A stretch of 64,000 nt of DNA, from assembly GCF_003053845.1 (NCBI RefSeq), contig NZ_QAYG01000010.1, positions 62,001-126,000 of the forward strand, written 5' to 3'. The position numbers and the translations under genes were made by a program. The notes under the pieces were generated by a model. That model was not told the DNA's origin. It did not search any database and was given only the letters and a program-made list of their open reading frames with translations. Of the stretch, positions 10,266 to 19,370 are shown piece by piece. Position 1 is the stretch's first letter. Each line of letters starts with the position of its first letter. The stretch is from Breoghania corrubedonensis (GTDB taxonomy: Bacteria > Pseudomonadota > Alphaproteobacteria > Rhizobiales > Stappiaceae).

Positions 10266-11669
10266 CTACTCCATCATCGCGACGCGTGCCTCAGCGACGC
10301 CTTCGCGCTCCAGCACGTCTGCAATCCTGAGCGCGATATCCTCGCGCCATGGCGCGGTGACGATCTGGACGCCAAGGGGAAGCTTTTCACCCTCCAGCCA
10401 GACCGGGACGGAGACAGCCGGCAACCCGATGAAGGAAAACGGCTGGGTGTAGAGGCCGATATTGGGCTCCAGCGGAAGCGTCTCGCCATCGATCGAGATC
10501 GTCTCGGTGCCGAATTCGGGGGCGGAGAACGGCGTGGTCGGGGTCAGGACCGCATCGACCTCGTCGAAGATCTTCAGCACCTGCTCGTGATACCAACGCC
10601 GCACCCGCTGGGCCTGCATCGCCCAGGCGGAGGGAACGAGACTTCCCGCAATCAGCCGGTTGCGCGTTTCCGCCTCGAAATCCTCCGGCCGCTCGCGAAG
10701 ACGGCCGAGATGCCGCGCGCCGCCTTCCGAGGCGGTCAGCACATAGGCGGCAAGACGCGCCTTTCGGGTTTCCGGCAGTTCCACATCCCGCTCGACGCCG
10801 AGTGTGCGCGCGGCGCGGTCGACGGCGGCGAGTGCCTGCGCGGTCGCATTCTGACGGAACCAGCCGCCAGCCACGGCGATGCGCAACCCGTCTACCCCTT
10901 CTTCCAGCGCCGCCTGGCAGGACATCAACGGGTGGCGCACGGAGACGGGATCTGTGGGATCGAAGCCGGCAATTGCGTCGTGGATGACGGCAAGCCCGCG
11001 CGCGGAACGGGCAAGCGGCCCGACATGATCGAAACTGGTGACGAACGGAAACGCTCCCACGCGCGAGAACCGGCCGTAGGTCGCCTTCAACCCGAAGGTG
11101 CCGCAAAACGATGCCGGAACACGAATCGAACCGTTGGTGTCGGAGCCCAGCGCCATCGGCACCACGCCGGCAGCAACCGCGGCTCCCGCCCCGGCCGACG
11201 AGCCGCCGGTCATCCGGCGCGGGTCATGCGGATTGCGGACATCGCCATCGTGCTCGTTTGTGCCGGTGAAGCCGTAGGCATACTCGTCCATGTTGAGCGC
11301 ACCGATGAGCAGCGCTCCGGCCGCTTTCATCCGAGCCACCAGCGCCGCATCCGCGACCGCGGGCGGATTGTCCCGGTTGATCTTCGATCCCGCCCGGGTC
11401 GTTACGCCCTCGATATCGAAGAGGTTCTTGACCGCGTAGGGCAAGCCTGCAAGCGGGCGCACGGGCTCGCCAGCCACTATACGGGTATCGATCGTATCCG
11501 CCTCCTTCAACGCCCGTTCGGCGGTGATCTCGGTGAAGGCGTTGATACGCGGATTGACGGCCTCGGCCGCCGCGATGGCGAGCTTGGCCATGTCGAGCGC
11601 GGAAACCTCGCGCAGGCGCACGGCCTCGATGATTTCGGCGGTGGTGCCGAGCAGAGGATCGAGATGCAT
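10266..11669 (-). CDS. AtzE-family amidase
   Basis: This 467-residue amidase-signature enzyme has the Ser-cisSer-Lys triad: Lys81 (AVKNLFD), Ser157 (GGSSAGAG) and Ser181 (TNGSIRVPA). Overall it fits the AtzE group, where AtzE with the small subunit AtzG hydrolyses 1-carboxybiuret in cyanuric acid degradation. Related pairs (HpxX/HpxY type) are proposed for oxalurate in purine breakdown. Directly upstream, three bases away, is an AtzG-like gene, which supports a two-subunit enzyme rather than a GatA. No cyanuric acid hydrolase, allophanate hydrolase or HpxW gene lies nearby, so the substrate is open. Confidence 0.85.
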   Translation of the reverse strand: MHLDPLLGTTAEIIEAVRLREVSALDMAKLAIAAAEAVNPRINAFTEITAERALKEADTIDTRIVAGEPVRPLAGLPYAVKNLFDIEGVTTRAGSKINRDNPPAVADAALVARMKAAGALLIGALNMDEYAYGFTGTNEHDGDVRNPHDPRRMTGGSSAGAGAAVAAGVVPMALGSDTNGSIRVPASFCGTFGLKATYGRFSRVGAFPFVTSFDHVGPLARSARGLAVIHDAIAGFDPTDPVSVRHPLMSCQAALEEGVDGLRIAVAGGWFRQNATAQALAAVDRAARTLGVERDVELPETRKARLAAYVLTASEGGARHLGRLRERPEDFEAETRNRLIAGSLVPSAWAMQAQRVRRWYHEQVLKIFDEVDAVLTPTTPFSAPEFGTETISIDGETLPLEPNIGLYTQPFSFIGLPAVSVPVWLEGEKLPLGVQIVTAPWREDIALRIADVLEREGVAEARVAMME

Positions 11670-11672
11670 GGA

Positions 11673-11858
11673 TCAGGCCTCGAAATGCCAGGCCGGTTCG
11701 GCCGCCTCGTCGAGCGTGAGAGTCGCGGCCTCGGCCGCAGCGCTCGCGATTGCCTCGAAATGCGCTCCCACGCCGTCACGCCACTGCGGCCGCACCGTAA
11801 TCCCCACCGTTTCGGCAAGTCCCTCAACCAATTGCGACACGTCGTGTTTCTGCTGCAT
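11673..11858 (-). CDS. AtzG-like small subunit (DUF4089)
   Basis: The 61-residue protein starts at the ATG at 11858 (MQQKHDVSQLVEGLAETVG). It has the shape of the DUF4089/AtzG family: a short helical protein with a VSQLVEGLAE helix, a central QWRDGVGAHFEAI segment and a C-terminal EAAEPAWHFEA tail ending in acidic residues. It is three bases upstream of the AtzE-like amidase. In Pseudomonas sp. ADP, AtzG forms a heterotetramer with AtzE and is needed for its stability and activity, so the same partnership is inferred. Genes this short are easily missed. Confidence 0.78.
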   Translation of the reverse strand: MQQKHDVSQLVEGLAETVGITVRPQWRDGVGAHFEAIASAAAEAATLTLDEAAEPAWHFEA

Positions 11859-12063
11859 TCCGCACCCCAGGTTCGAACGTGACGTGAGCTTAACGTGTGC
11901 GAAAGCCATCTGTCACTGCACCATATGCATGAAGCGACAGAAGATGCCGCGACAATCTTGCGCGTCACCGACAAGGTCACGTCGCGAAGGACTACCCCAA
12001 GCCGGGGCACCCCTTCTTGCATGGCCGTTGCATCCCGTTCCGCTTTCGGGTATCCCAATCACC

Positions 12064-12108
12064 ATGATCAACATGTGCGAAATGACGGGTTGGTGGTGGC
12101 GCCCCTAG
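12064..12108 (+). CDS. trpL: trp leader peptide (14 residues, WWW)
   Basis: The frame encodes MINMCEMTGWWWRP, with three consecutive tryptophan codons at 12091-12099 and a TAG stop at 12106-12108. It lies 131 bases ahead of trpE(G) and 35 bases ahead of a perfect terminator hairpin. It is the same arrangement as the Sinorhizobium trpE(G) leader, which also ends in a WWW run. Translation stalling at the Trp codons would set the choice between antiterminator and terminator. An internal ATG at 12073 could also start it (11 residues); neither ATG has a strong ribosome binding site. In S. meliloti the equivalent peptide and leader RNA also act in trans. Confidence 0.88.
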   Translation: MINMCEMTGWWWRP

Positions 12109-12189
12109 GGTGGCCGCGACGACGCATGTCCGCATGCCGGTGACGACGAGGCCGCCCAGGGATCCCCCCTCGGGCGGCCTCGTCGTTTC
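12108..12189 (+). promoter_or_regulatory. trp attenuator with terminator hairpin
   Basis: The terminator stem is a perfect 14-bp match between 12144-12157 (CGACGAGGCCGCCC) and 12172-12185, extendable by an A-T pair, followed by TTTCC. An alternative pairing is available: GGGTGGCC at 12108-12115, directly after the leader stop, can pair with GGCCGCCC at 12150-12157 with one G-U wobble, which would break the terminator. This fits ribosome-mediated attenuation: low Trp-tRNA stalls the ribosome on WWW and favours the antiterminator. Confidence 0.85.
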
Positions 12190-12239
12190 CGGCCTTCCGA
12201 TTTGCGCGATCCATGGCGGCGGAGAAGGAGTGAACGGAA

Positions 12240-14420
12240 ATGAACCTTAAGGCTGATCAGCGCTTTGAAACGGCGGGCGGCATCACTGTCACGCGCGGCA
12301 TCAGAGAGGCCGACTACCAGGCCGGCACGAGCCAGTGGATGGAGCGGCTCGACACCGAACGCGGTGCGGTGTTTTCTTCTTCGTACGAATACCCGGGCCG
12401 CTACACGCGCTGGGACATGGCGCTGGTCAACCCGCCGCTTGTCGTGGAATCAAGTGCCCGCACGGTGACGGTACGCGCCCTCAACGAACGCGGCCACGTG
12501 CTCCTGCCCGCGATCGGCCGCGCTCTGGGAAACCATCCCGACATCGCGGAGACAAAGGCCCTCGACGACGGGTTCGCCGCCCTCATCGCCGAACCGACGC
12601 GCTTCCTGCCCGAGGAACAGCGTTCACGCCAGCCTTCCACCTTCTCCATCGTGCGCGCCCTGACGGAGCTTTTCGCCTGCGCCGATGATCATCTGGGGCT
12701 CTACGGCGCCTTTGGCTACGACCTCTGCTTCCAGTTCGAGCCGATCACGCTCAAGCTGGACCGCCCCGCCGACCAGCGCGACCTCGTGCTCTACCTGCCC
12801 GACGAGATCCTCATCGTCGATCACTACGGCCGCAAGGCGCATGTTCTGGAGTACGAGTTCGAGACCGATGGCAAGTCAACCATCGGACTGGAACGCTCCG
12901 GCGAAAGTACCCCGTACCAGCCGGCGAACGCGGATCCCGGACGCGGCGATCACGAACCCGGCGAGTATGCGGGACTGGTGCGCGAGGCGATGGCCTACTT
13001 CAAGCGCGGCGACCTTTTCGAAACCGTGCCCGGACAGACGTTCTACGAACCCTGCCCCAATCCGCCCTCGGCGGTCGCCCGCCGGCTTCAGGCGATCAAT
13101 CCCGCCCCCTATGCCTTCTTCATCAACCTCGGACATAGCGAATATCTGGTCGGCGCCTCGCCGGAAATGTATGTCCGCGTGACCGGCGGACGTCGGGTGG
13201 AGACGTGTCCGATCTCCGGCACCATCCGCCGGGGACGAAACGCCATCGAGGACGAGGCGCAGATCCGCAAGCTGCTGAATTCGAAGAAGGACGAGGCGGA
13301 ACTCACGATGTGCTCCGACGTCGACCGCAACGACAAGTCGCGCATCTGCGTGCCAGGATCGGTGCGCATGATAGGGCGGCGGCAGATTGAGTTGTATTCG
13401 CGCCTCATCCATACGGTCGATCACATCGAGGGCATGCTGCGCGACGACATGGACGCGCTCGACGCCTTTCTCTCACACACCTGGGCGGTGACGGTGACCG
13501 GCGCGCCGAAACGCTGGGCGATGGAGTTCGTGGAAAACCACGAGAAGTCTCCGCGCGCCTGGTACGGCGGCGCCATCGGAGCGGTGCTCTTCAACGGCGA
13601 CATGAACACCGGCCTCACGCTCAGGACTGTGCGCATCAAGGACGGCGTGGCGCAGATCCGTGCCGGCGCGACGTTGCTCTTCGACAGCGTGCCGGAGGAC
13701 GAAGAAGCCGAGACGGAGTTGAAAGCCGAAGCCATGCGCGCGGCCGTGCGCGAGGCGGGGCTGGCGCTGCACCCGGCCGCTGCTGCGCAGGCGGCCCCCC
13801 AGCCTGGCGAAGGTTTGAAGATCCTGCTGGTCGATCATGAGGACAGCTTCGTCCATACGTTGGCCAACTATTTCCGCCAGACTGGAGCCGAAGTCGTCAC
13901 CTACCGCTCGCCGGTGGCCGACGCGGTTTTCCACGACGTCAATCCCGATCTGGTTGTGCTGTCGCCCGGTCCCGGCAATCCACGTGATTTCGATTGTGCC
14001 GCGACGATCGGCCGGGCGCGGGCTCGTGGCCTGCCGATCTTCGGCGTCTGCCTCGGCCTGCAAGCACTTGCGGAGAGCTTTGGCGGAGAGCTCGGCCAGC
14101 TCGACATCCCAATGCATGGCAAGCCGTCTGCTGTCCGGTTTGAACAGGATTCCCTGCTCTTTCACGGGCTCCAGTCGCCGGTCGTCGTTGGCCGTTACCA
14201 TTCGCTTCACGCCAAGCGGGAGACGCTCCCGGCCGAGTTCCGCGTGGTCTCGGAAAGCGAAGACGGCACGGTCATGGCGATCGAACATACACGCGAGCCC
14301 ATCGCGGCGGTGCAGTTTCACCCAGAATCGATCATGTCGCTCGGCCAGGAAGCCGGCCACAGGATCATCCTGAACGTGGTGGAAGGGCTGGCGCGAAAGA
14401 GAGAACGGGCGGTGGCGTAA
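12240..14420 (+). CDS. trpE(G): anthranilate synthase, fused TrpE-TrpG
   Basis: The 726-residue protein joins the aminase and glutamine amidotransferase parts of anthranilate synthase. It converts chorismate and glutamine to anthranilate, the first step of tryptophan synthesis, in the cytoplasm. Residues 1-510 are the chorismate-binding TrpE part ([21 protein letters not shown]). From about residue 525 there is a class I GATase with the triad Cys604 (GVCLGLQ), His694 and Glu696 (FHPES). The length matches the fused rhizobial enzymes (about 729). AAGGAG at 12225-12230 sets the start. Control is by the upstream leader and attenuator. No other trp genes are adjacent. Confidence 0.97.
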   Translation: MNLKADQRFETAGGITVTRGIREADYQAGTSQWMERLDTERGAVFSSSYEYPGRYTRWDMALVNPPLVVESSARTVTVRALNERGHVLLPAIGRALGNHPDIAETKALDDGFAALIAEPTRFLPEEQRSRQPSTFSIVRALTELFACADDHLGLYGAFGYDLCFQFEPITLKLDRPADQRDLVLYLPDEILIVDHYGRKAHVLEYEFETDGKSTIGLERSGESTPYQPANADPGRGDHEPGEYAGLVREAMAYFKRGDLFETVPGQTFYEPCPNPPSAVARRLQAINPAPYAFFINLGHSEYLVGASPEMYVRVTGGRRVETCPISGTIRRGRNAIEDEAQIRKLLNSKKDEAELTMCSDVDRNDKSRICVPGSVRMIGRRQIELYSRLIHTVDHIEGMLRDDMDALDAFLSHTWAVTVTGAPKRWAMEFVENHEKSPRAWYGGAIGAVLFNGDMNTGLTLRTVRIKDGVAQIRAGATLLFDSVPEDEEAETELKAEAMRAAVREAGLALHPAAAAQAAPQPGEGLKILLVDHEDSFVHTLANYFRQTGAEVVTYRSPVADAVFHDVNPDLVVLSPGPGNPRDFDCAATIGRARARGLPIFGVCLGLQALAESFGGELGQLDIPMHGKPSAVRFEQDSLLFHGLQSPVVVGRYHSLHAKRETLPAEFRVVSESEDGTVMAIEHTREPIAAVQFHPESIMSLGQEAGHRIILNVVEGLARKRERAVA

Positions 14421-14462
14421 GATCGCGTGCGGCGACAGCCTCGGGTCACGCGACCTTACGCG

Positions 14463-14981
14463 TCACGAGCCCCGAACCGGAGCCGCGCGCTCCGTTGTCT
14501 TTGCCCGCAAGAAGACGCCCAACCCGCGCCCGAGAAACACGCCGCTGAATGTCCCGCGCAGCAACGCATGGACAATGGTGGTCGTTGGCGCGGCAGCAAG
14601 ACCGGGATCCATGGCGTGCATCACACCCATGACGTAGTTGACCAGAAAGATCGCCACGATCAGGACGAAGCCGGTCCAGCTTCCCGGCAGCAGGACAGTT
14701 GCCGGAGGACCGGGGTCGACCTCGATCGCCATACGGTTCGCCAGAACCACACCGCCCCCCGCACCCGCGACGAGCGATACGATCCAGACGAGATCGCTTG
14801 TGCCGCTTGCCGCGCTCCCGGAACCGCTCAGCGAGATCAAGAGCATGATCACCGGCAAGACCAGCGACGCGGAAATGCCGGTACGTCGCGGACGTGTCGC
14901 CTGGAGCCCGCGAAAAAGCAGAAAGGCCAGAAGGGGCCAGACCCAAACTGGCGTTCCCGCAATGATTTCAAGTATGATCAT
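14463..14981 (-). CDS. four- to five-TM membrane protein, DUF6622-like
   Basis: The 172-residue protein starts at the ATG at 14981 with GAAGGA upstream. It has an early TPVWVWPLLAFLLFRGLQATRPR segment (membrane helix, then a basic loop) and about four more hydrophobic stretches with no polar catalytic motif. It resembles small integral-membrane proteins annotated DUF6622; that family name is from memory and needs checking. It is divergent (112 bp) from a membrane LytTR regulator, and similar membrane-protein/LytTR pairs usually regulate each other, so it may be an inhibitor or sensor partner of that regulator. Confidence 0.65.
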   Translation of the reverse strand: MIILEIIAGTPVWVWPLLAFLLFRGLQATRPRRTGISASLVLPVIMLLISLSGSGSAASGTSDLVWIVSLVAGAGGGVVLANRMAIEVDPGPPATVLLPGSWTGFVLIVAIFLVNYVMGVMHAMDPGLAAAPTTTIVHALLRGTFSGVFLGRGLGVFLRAKTTERAAPVRGS

Positions 14982-15093
14982 GTCGATTGGTCCTTCACGT
15001 TGCTGAACCCGAATGAATGGATGCGTTTCGAGACATCTCGGATATCAGCGGCGCTTTTGCGAGCACCATTGCGCGAGCGGGGAATTCTGTTTC

Positions 15094-15903
15094 GTGAATG
15101 ACACGACTGCACAATCCGCGTTTCGCAAATGGTACAGGCTCCTGAGATCATCGCGTTTCTGGGAGATCGTCGCCGTTGCGGCCATCGTCACGCTCGCCGG
15201 CAATATCTCCTTCAGCGCCCCGATCGGCGAGACCGCAGCCCTTATGCTTCTGCACTTTGCGATTGCGGTGGTCAGTTCTACGGTCGCATCCTTCGGGATC
15301 GTTTTCGTATCCACCATCTTGAGCAGGCGGCTCGCTGTCATCCCCAGATTCGCGCTCGCCGGGCTCGTCGCGTCGCCCGCGGTTTTCGGCGTGGTGTTCG
15401 TCCTGATCGCCATCGCTCACCGCACCGTGCCGGACAGATCCGCAACCCTCGACCTTCTCGTCAGCGTCACCATCATCGTGACCGCGATATCTCTGGCAAT
15501 CGCACTGTTTGAAAGCCGGGGGGAGAGCAAGGCTCCCACGCCCCTCTCGGTCGAACCATCGCAGCCGCAGTTCGTGAAACGCCTGCCTGTCGAACTCGGA
15601 CAGGACCTCACTCGGCTTTCCGCCTGTGATCACTATGTGGAAGCCTATACGCGGAAAGGACACGCTCTGGTGCTGATCCGCTTTTCCGATGCGCTGAAGG
15701 AACTCGCCGAGGAAGACGGCCTTCAAATCCACCGCTCCCACTGGGTGGCGCGCACGGCGGTACACAGGCTCGTCAACGAGGGCCGCAGCCTGCTGGTCGA
15801 GATGGAGGATGGCGCACGCCTTCCCGTCAGCCGGTCTCGTCTTGCCGCGGTGCGGGCCGAAGGCTTTCCCGTGGACGGAAAAGACACTCGTCCACCGGCT
15901 TAG
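15094..15903 (+). CDS. membrane-anchored LytTR-domain regulator
   Basis: Taken from the GTG at 15094 with GGGGAA upstream, the protein has 269 residues; an ATG at 15013 would add 27 residues with no ribosome binding site. Four hydrophobic segments fill residues 20-145, and residues 170-260 are a LytTR DNA-binding domain (LSACDHYVEAYT, QIHRSHWVAR, LPVSRSRLAAV). It is a one-component regulator in which a membrane sensor is joined directly to a DNA-binding domain. It is divergent from the small membrane protein at 14463-14981, its likely partner. A short inverted repeat lies downstream. Confidence 0.82.
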   Translation: MNDTTAQSAFRKWYRLLRSSRFWEIVAVAAIVTLAGNISFSAPIGETAALMLLHFAIAVVSSTVASFGIVFVSTILSRRLAVIPRFALAGLVASPAVFGVVFVLIAIAHRTVPDRSATLDLLVSVTIIVTAISLAIALFESRGESKAPTPLSVEPSQPQFVKRLPVELGQDLTRLSACDHYVEAYTRKGHALVLIRFSDALKELAEEDGLQIHRSHWVARTAVHRLVNEGRSLLVEMEDGARLPVSRSRLAAVRAEGFPVDGKDTRPPA

Positions 15904-15957
15904 GATGCGCCCGCCAGAAGGCCGGCAACAGACCCCGGGCGGATACACGGAATACGT

Positions 15958-15989
15958 TTTCGACCGGATCGGCTTCGATCCGGTCGAAA
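15958..15989. repeat. perfect 14-bp inverted repeat downstream of LytTR gene
   Basis: TTTCGACCGGATCG and its exact complement flank a GCTT loop. It lies 54 bases after the LytTR stop and 71 bases after the convergent SDR stop, so it could end transcription from both sides, though there is no clean U-run. It may also be a small REP-type unit, since CCGGATCG recurs in the repeats at 50316 and 56299. Confidence 0.6.
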
Positions 15990-16060
15990 CAGGCTCTCGC
16001 ACTGCGCATAAGGTTCACGTTCAGATATTATCATTGTGAACGCAGATGGCTAGGGCCCCG

Positions 16061-16828
16061 CTACCGCGGCGCCATGCGGATGGCACCGTCGAGGCGGATG
16101 ATCTCGCCGTTCAGCATGTCGTTCTCGCAGATCGACTTCACAAGCCGGGCATATTCCGCCGGCTTGCCGAGACGCGAGGGGAACGGCACCTGCTTGCCGA
16201 GGCTATCCTGAACCTCCTGCGGCAAGCCCATCAGCATCGGGGTTTCGAAAATGCCCGGCGCAATCGTCATCACGCGGATGCCGTACTGAGACAGATCTCG
16301 CGCCACGGGCAGGGTCATGGCGGCGATACCGCCCTTGGAGGCGGAATAGGCGGCCTGTCCGATCTGGCCGTCGAAGGCAGCGACGGAAGCGGTCGACACC
16401 ATGACGCCGCGCCCACCGTCTTCCGTCACCGGATCGAGCGTGATCATGCCGGCGGCCGAATGTGTGATGCAGCGATAGCTGCCGACAAGATTGATGGCGA
16501 TGGTCTTTTCAAAAAGATCCATCGAATGCGGCTGGCCGCGCGAGACGGTCTTTGCCGCCGGGCCGATGCCGGCGCAATTGACCAGGATACGTTCCTGCCC
16601 GTGGGATGCGCGGGCCGCGGCAAAGCCTGCAACGACGCTTTCCTCGCTGGAGACGTCCACTTTCACGAATTCCGCGCCGATGTCGGCGGCGGTTTTCCTT
16701 CCCTGTTCCTCGTTCAGGTCGAACAGGGTGACCTTGACGCCGGCTTGCGCCAGCATCTTCCCCGTTGCCGCGCCCAGACCAGAAGCCCCGCCGGTTACCA
16801 CTGCGGCGAGCGAACCATCCAACTGCAT
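16061..16828 (-). CDS. SDR-family 3-hydroxyacyl-CoA dehydrogenase-like oxidoreductase
   Basis: The 255-residue protein is a classical short-chain dehydrogenase: nucleotide-binding TGGASGLG at 12-19, NCAG at 84-87, catalytic Ser near 148, Tyr161 and Lys165 (YSASK). The IAPGIFETPMLMGLP segment and the C-terminal GEIIRLDGAIRMAPR are typical of type II 3-hydroxyacyl-CoA dehydrogenase (HSD17B10-like), which oxidises 3-hydroxyacyl-CoA, including 2-methyl-3-hydroxybutyryl-CoA, with NAD+. A strong GGGAGG site precedes the ATG. It is on the same strand as, and 80 bp downstream of, the cyclase, and may be transcribed with it, but has no obvious link to signalling. Confidence 0.88.
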   Translation of the reverse strand: MQLDGSLAAVVTGGASGLGAATGKMLAQAGVKVTLFDLNEEQGRKTAADIGAEFVKVDVSSEESVVAGFAAARASHGQERILVNCAGIGPAAKTVSRGQPHSMDLFEKTIAINLVGSYRCITHSAAGMITLDPVTEDGGRGVMVSTASVAAFDGQIGQAAYSASKGGIAAMTLPVARDLSQYGIRVMTIAPGIFETPMLMGLPQEVQDSLGKQVPFPSRLGKPAEYARLVKSICENDMLNGEIIRLDGAIRMAPR

Positions 16829-16908
16829 CTATATCCTCCCGGAAAGAGAATCCGACCGGCCGGCCGGATTGTGAATCCACCGACAGCTTGCAGGTCAACG
16901 ACGCAGGG

Positions 16909-18330
16909 TCAAGCCATGCCGTCGCGCGACATCGTCAATGCGGTGCTGGAAGAGCCGGATGGTTCGACCATGATCGGCGCGCCTTCGCCGCGAACCAGCA
17001 ACGCGACGTCTATAGGTTTGTCGAGACCGGCAATGGTCACGTTCCGCCGCACCTCCATCGCCTTTATCCGGACCCCCTGATTCAAGGCAAGCTCATAGGT
17101 ATCAGCGGCGGCGATGGCGCAAGTATCGAACACCTTGTTGGCGTCCTCCAGCTTGGCCGCAAGGTTCACAGGCCGCCCTATCACGGTATATTCCAGTCGG
17201 TCGGCAACCCCGACGATGCCGATGGTCAGAGACCCGGACGCAACCGCCACACCAATGCGCAGCTTTCCCGGCCAACCCGCTTCCGCGAAATCGGATTGCG
17301 CGGCGTTGACCACTGCGACAACCTCTATTGCGGCGGCCAGCGCATCGGCGGCATAGCTCTGGGAAGGGGCGATCGCGCCGAAGGTTGCGAGAATGCCGTC
17401 ACCAAGGAACTTGTCGATCCGTCCGCCCCGACGCTGGATGACCGGCACCGCACATGCCTGATAGCACCCCAGAATGCGCATCACCGCTTCGGGGGGCAGT
17501 TGAGCCGCGGCCTGGGAAAAGCCGCGGACGTCGACCATGAGCACAGCGGCTTCAACGACCATGCCCTGCCCCACCTCAACCTCGGTATTGCCATTGATGA
17601 TCGTGCGCGCGACCTCGGGCGCGAAGAAGCGCTTGAGGTCGCTGGCCGCCAGATGATTGCGGATCGCCTCGAAGAAGATGCCTCTAGCGCGCGACAGTCC
17701 GAAGGCGAGAAGCAACGTTACGGCGAGAATTATGATCAGCTTGTCGAGCTCGGCACCGATCAGGATCGAATTGGACGTGAGATAGCGCACGTAATTGCGG
17801 GTCACCAGCATGTGCTCGGGATCGGCCATGACCGCATAGCCGACAAGTCCAACCCATCCCAGAGCCGCGACAAAACCCGCGGTCAGCACAAAGCGCGGAT
17901 CGAGCCTGAGCGCGCGCAAGGCAATGAACAGGAACATGTACATCACGGTCGGCGCCTTCAGATAGAAGGTCGGATGCTGGTTGTACTGGATGTGGAAGGA
18001 AAAGATGATACCGACGAGCAGTAGCATGTCGGCGACAATGGACACATTGAGCGCCCAGCCGGGCAATTCGCGCCGATAGGACAGGCCGAGCCGCCAGACC
18101 GTGAACAGAAAATAGACGCCAAGGGCCCAGGGAACGAAATTGAAACCCGAGGCTCCTTCCGCGCGCGGTGCGATCGAATAGAGAAGCGCGAAAAACAGGA
18201 CGACACCGAGCTGTACCCAGCCGATCAGACGTTCGGCGGCCGCATCGCGTCGAACAATCTCCTCCGCCATTCGCGTTGGAATCGTCTCGGGAATCGCTTG
18301 TTTGCGAAACAGTCTCGGGACCAGCGCCAT
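16909..18330 (-). CDS. membrane class III adenylate cyclase
   Basis: The 473-residue protein has an N-terminal region with about six membrane helices (residues 37-215) and a C-terminal class III cyclase domain. The metal-binding aspartates are Asp267 (VDVRGFS) and Asp311 (GDGILATFG). The purine-specifying pair Lys307 and Thr382 (YTVIG) is the adenylate, not guanylate, pattern. Asn389 is present, but the transition-state arginine of the VN...R motif is Lys393 (VNLAAKLE), a conservative change that could lower activity. It should make cAMP from ATP at the inner membrane. It follows the MBL-fold, cNMP-binding and ABC-like genes on the same strand, suggesting one signalling module. Confidence 0.88.
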   Translation of the reverse strand: MALVPRLFRKQAIPETIPTRMAEEIVRRDAAAERLIGWVQLGVVLFFALLYSIAPRAEGASGFNFVPWALGVYFLFTVWRLGLSYRRELPGWALNVSIVADMLLLVGIIFSFHIQYNQHPTFYLKAPTVMYMFLFIALRALRLDPRFVLTAGFVAALGWVGLVGYAVMADPEHMLVTRNYVRYLTSNSILIGAELDKLIIILAVTLLLAFGLSRARGIFFEAIRNHLAASDLKRFFAPEVARTIINGNTEVEVGQGMVVEAAVLMVDVRGFSQAAAQLPPEAVMRILGCYQACAVPVIQRRGGRIDKFLGDGILATFGAIAPSQSYAADALAAAIEVVAVVNAAQSDFAEAGWPGKLRIGVAVASGSLTIGIVGVADRLEYTVIGRPVNLAAKLEDANKVFDTCAIAAADTYELALNQGVRIKAMEVRRNVTIAGLDKPIDVALLVRGEGAPIMVEPSGSSSTALTMSRDGMA

Positions 18331-18506
18331 GATGGCACCCCGTGCTTTGTTCGCGGGCCACGATTTGCGTCCGCTTCCTGTTCAGACCCAGGGTGTTCTC
18401 GCTGTTGTTTTAGGATCTTTTACGAGGGCGCCCCTGAAGTCCCGCCCCCGAAAACTGGTTTGTGGCAATGAAAGGCGGGTTTGTACGCCCCGTTAAACCG
18501 TATCGC

Positions 18507-19370
18507 CTAAAGTACGATCGTCTCGCCTTGAACCGCAACACGTCCGCCCGGATGACGGACCGACACCTCTGCCGCGATCCGGTCGAGCGCATCATCGTCG
18601 CGTGCCGGATCGTGATGAAAGATCACCGGCCGCTTCACGCCCGCCTTCTCTGCCAGCCGCAACGCCTCCTGCCAGGTGGAATGCCCCCAGCCGCGGAACT
18701 TCGGCAGTTCATTGTCGCAATACATGGCGTCATAGACCATGACGTCCACATCGCGCACAAAAGCCGCGACAGCCTGATCGATCGCGGGGTCGCCATGCTC
18801 GTGATCGGTGATGATCGCGATGGAACGTCCCTCGAAGGTGAGCCTGTAGCCACAGGCCCCGCCGGGATGGTTCAGCCTCGTGGTCGCGATCTTCACGTCA
18901 CCCAATGACCATTCGTCGCCTGCGCCAAAGGTTTCGAAGGTCACCGCCTTCAGCGTCTCGGCGGCGACCGGAAAGATCGGCGGCGACATGATGCGTCCGA
19001 TCACCTCCAGCAGGCAGCATTTGTTGGCGAAATGTCCGGCCCAGCAGCGCACCTGGAAACCCGCGTCATAGGCGGGCTGGAAGAACGGCAGTCCGCAAAT
19101 GTGATCGAGATGCGTGTGCGTGAACAAAAGATCAATGTCGCGCTGCTGGTGTTCGACAATAGAGCGCCCAAGCTTGCGCGCGCCCGATCCGCAATCAACC
19201 AGAATGACCCTGTCACCAGCGCGAATCTCCAGAGAGGTGGTCTCCCCCCCGTAACGCAACGTCTCTGAACCGGGTGTTGGCGTAGAGCCACGCACGCCCC
19301 AGAAACGCAAGGAAAATTCACGCGCCAATGCGGCAAACTCCTGCCTGACCGCAGATCTCGAGCGGCTCAT
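18507..19370 (-). CDS. MBL-fold metallohydrolase
   Basis: The 287-residue protein starts at the ATG at 19370 with GAAGGGG upstream; a GTG at 19400 is an alternative. It has the metallo-beta-lactamase fold signature HTHLDH (His85, His87, Asp89, His90), then His168 (NHPGG), Asp214, His230 (GHSTWQEA) and His252/253 (HHDP). These ligands fit the two-zinc RNase Z/phosphodiesterase-like branch of the superfamily rather than lactamases; a signal peptide is absent, so it is cytoplasmic. Sitting between a cNMP-binding gene and a cyclase gene, it could be the phosphodiesterase of the module, but that is inference from context. Confidence 0.86.
   Translation of the reverse strand: MSRSRSAVRQEFAALAREFSLRFWGVRGSTPTPGSETLRYGGETTSLEIRAGDRVILVDCGSGARKLGRSIVEHQQRDIDLLFTHTHLDHICGLPFFQPAYDAGFQVRCWAGHFANKCCLLEVIGRIMSPPIFPVAAETLKAVTFETFGAGDEWSLGDVKIATTRLNHPGGACGYRLTFEGRSIAIITDHEHGDPAIDQAVAAFVRDVDVMVYDAMYCDNELPKFRGWGHSTWQEALRLAEKAGVKRPVIFHHDPARDDDALDRIAAEVSVRHPGGRVAVQGETIVL

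Noticed and set aside
9975-11882. A 635-codon plus-strand frame over the AtzE-like amidase
   Set aside because: It runs through the end of the ROK gene and opposite the amidase triad; it is an antisense shadow.
15958-15989. The inverted repeat as a clear intrinsic terminator
   Set aside because: The stem is perfect but neither strand has a run of T after it, so it is listed only as a repeat.
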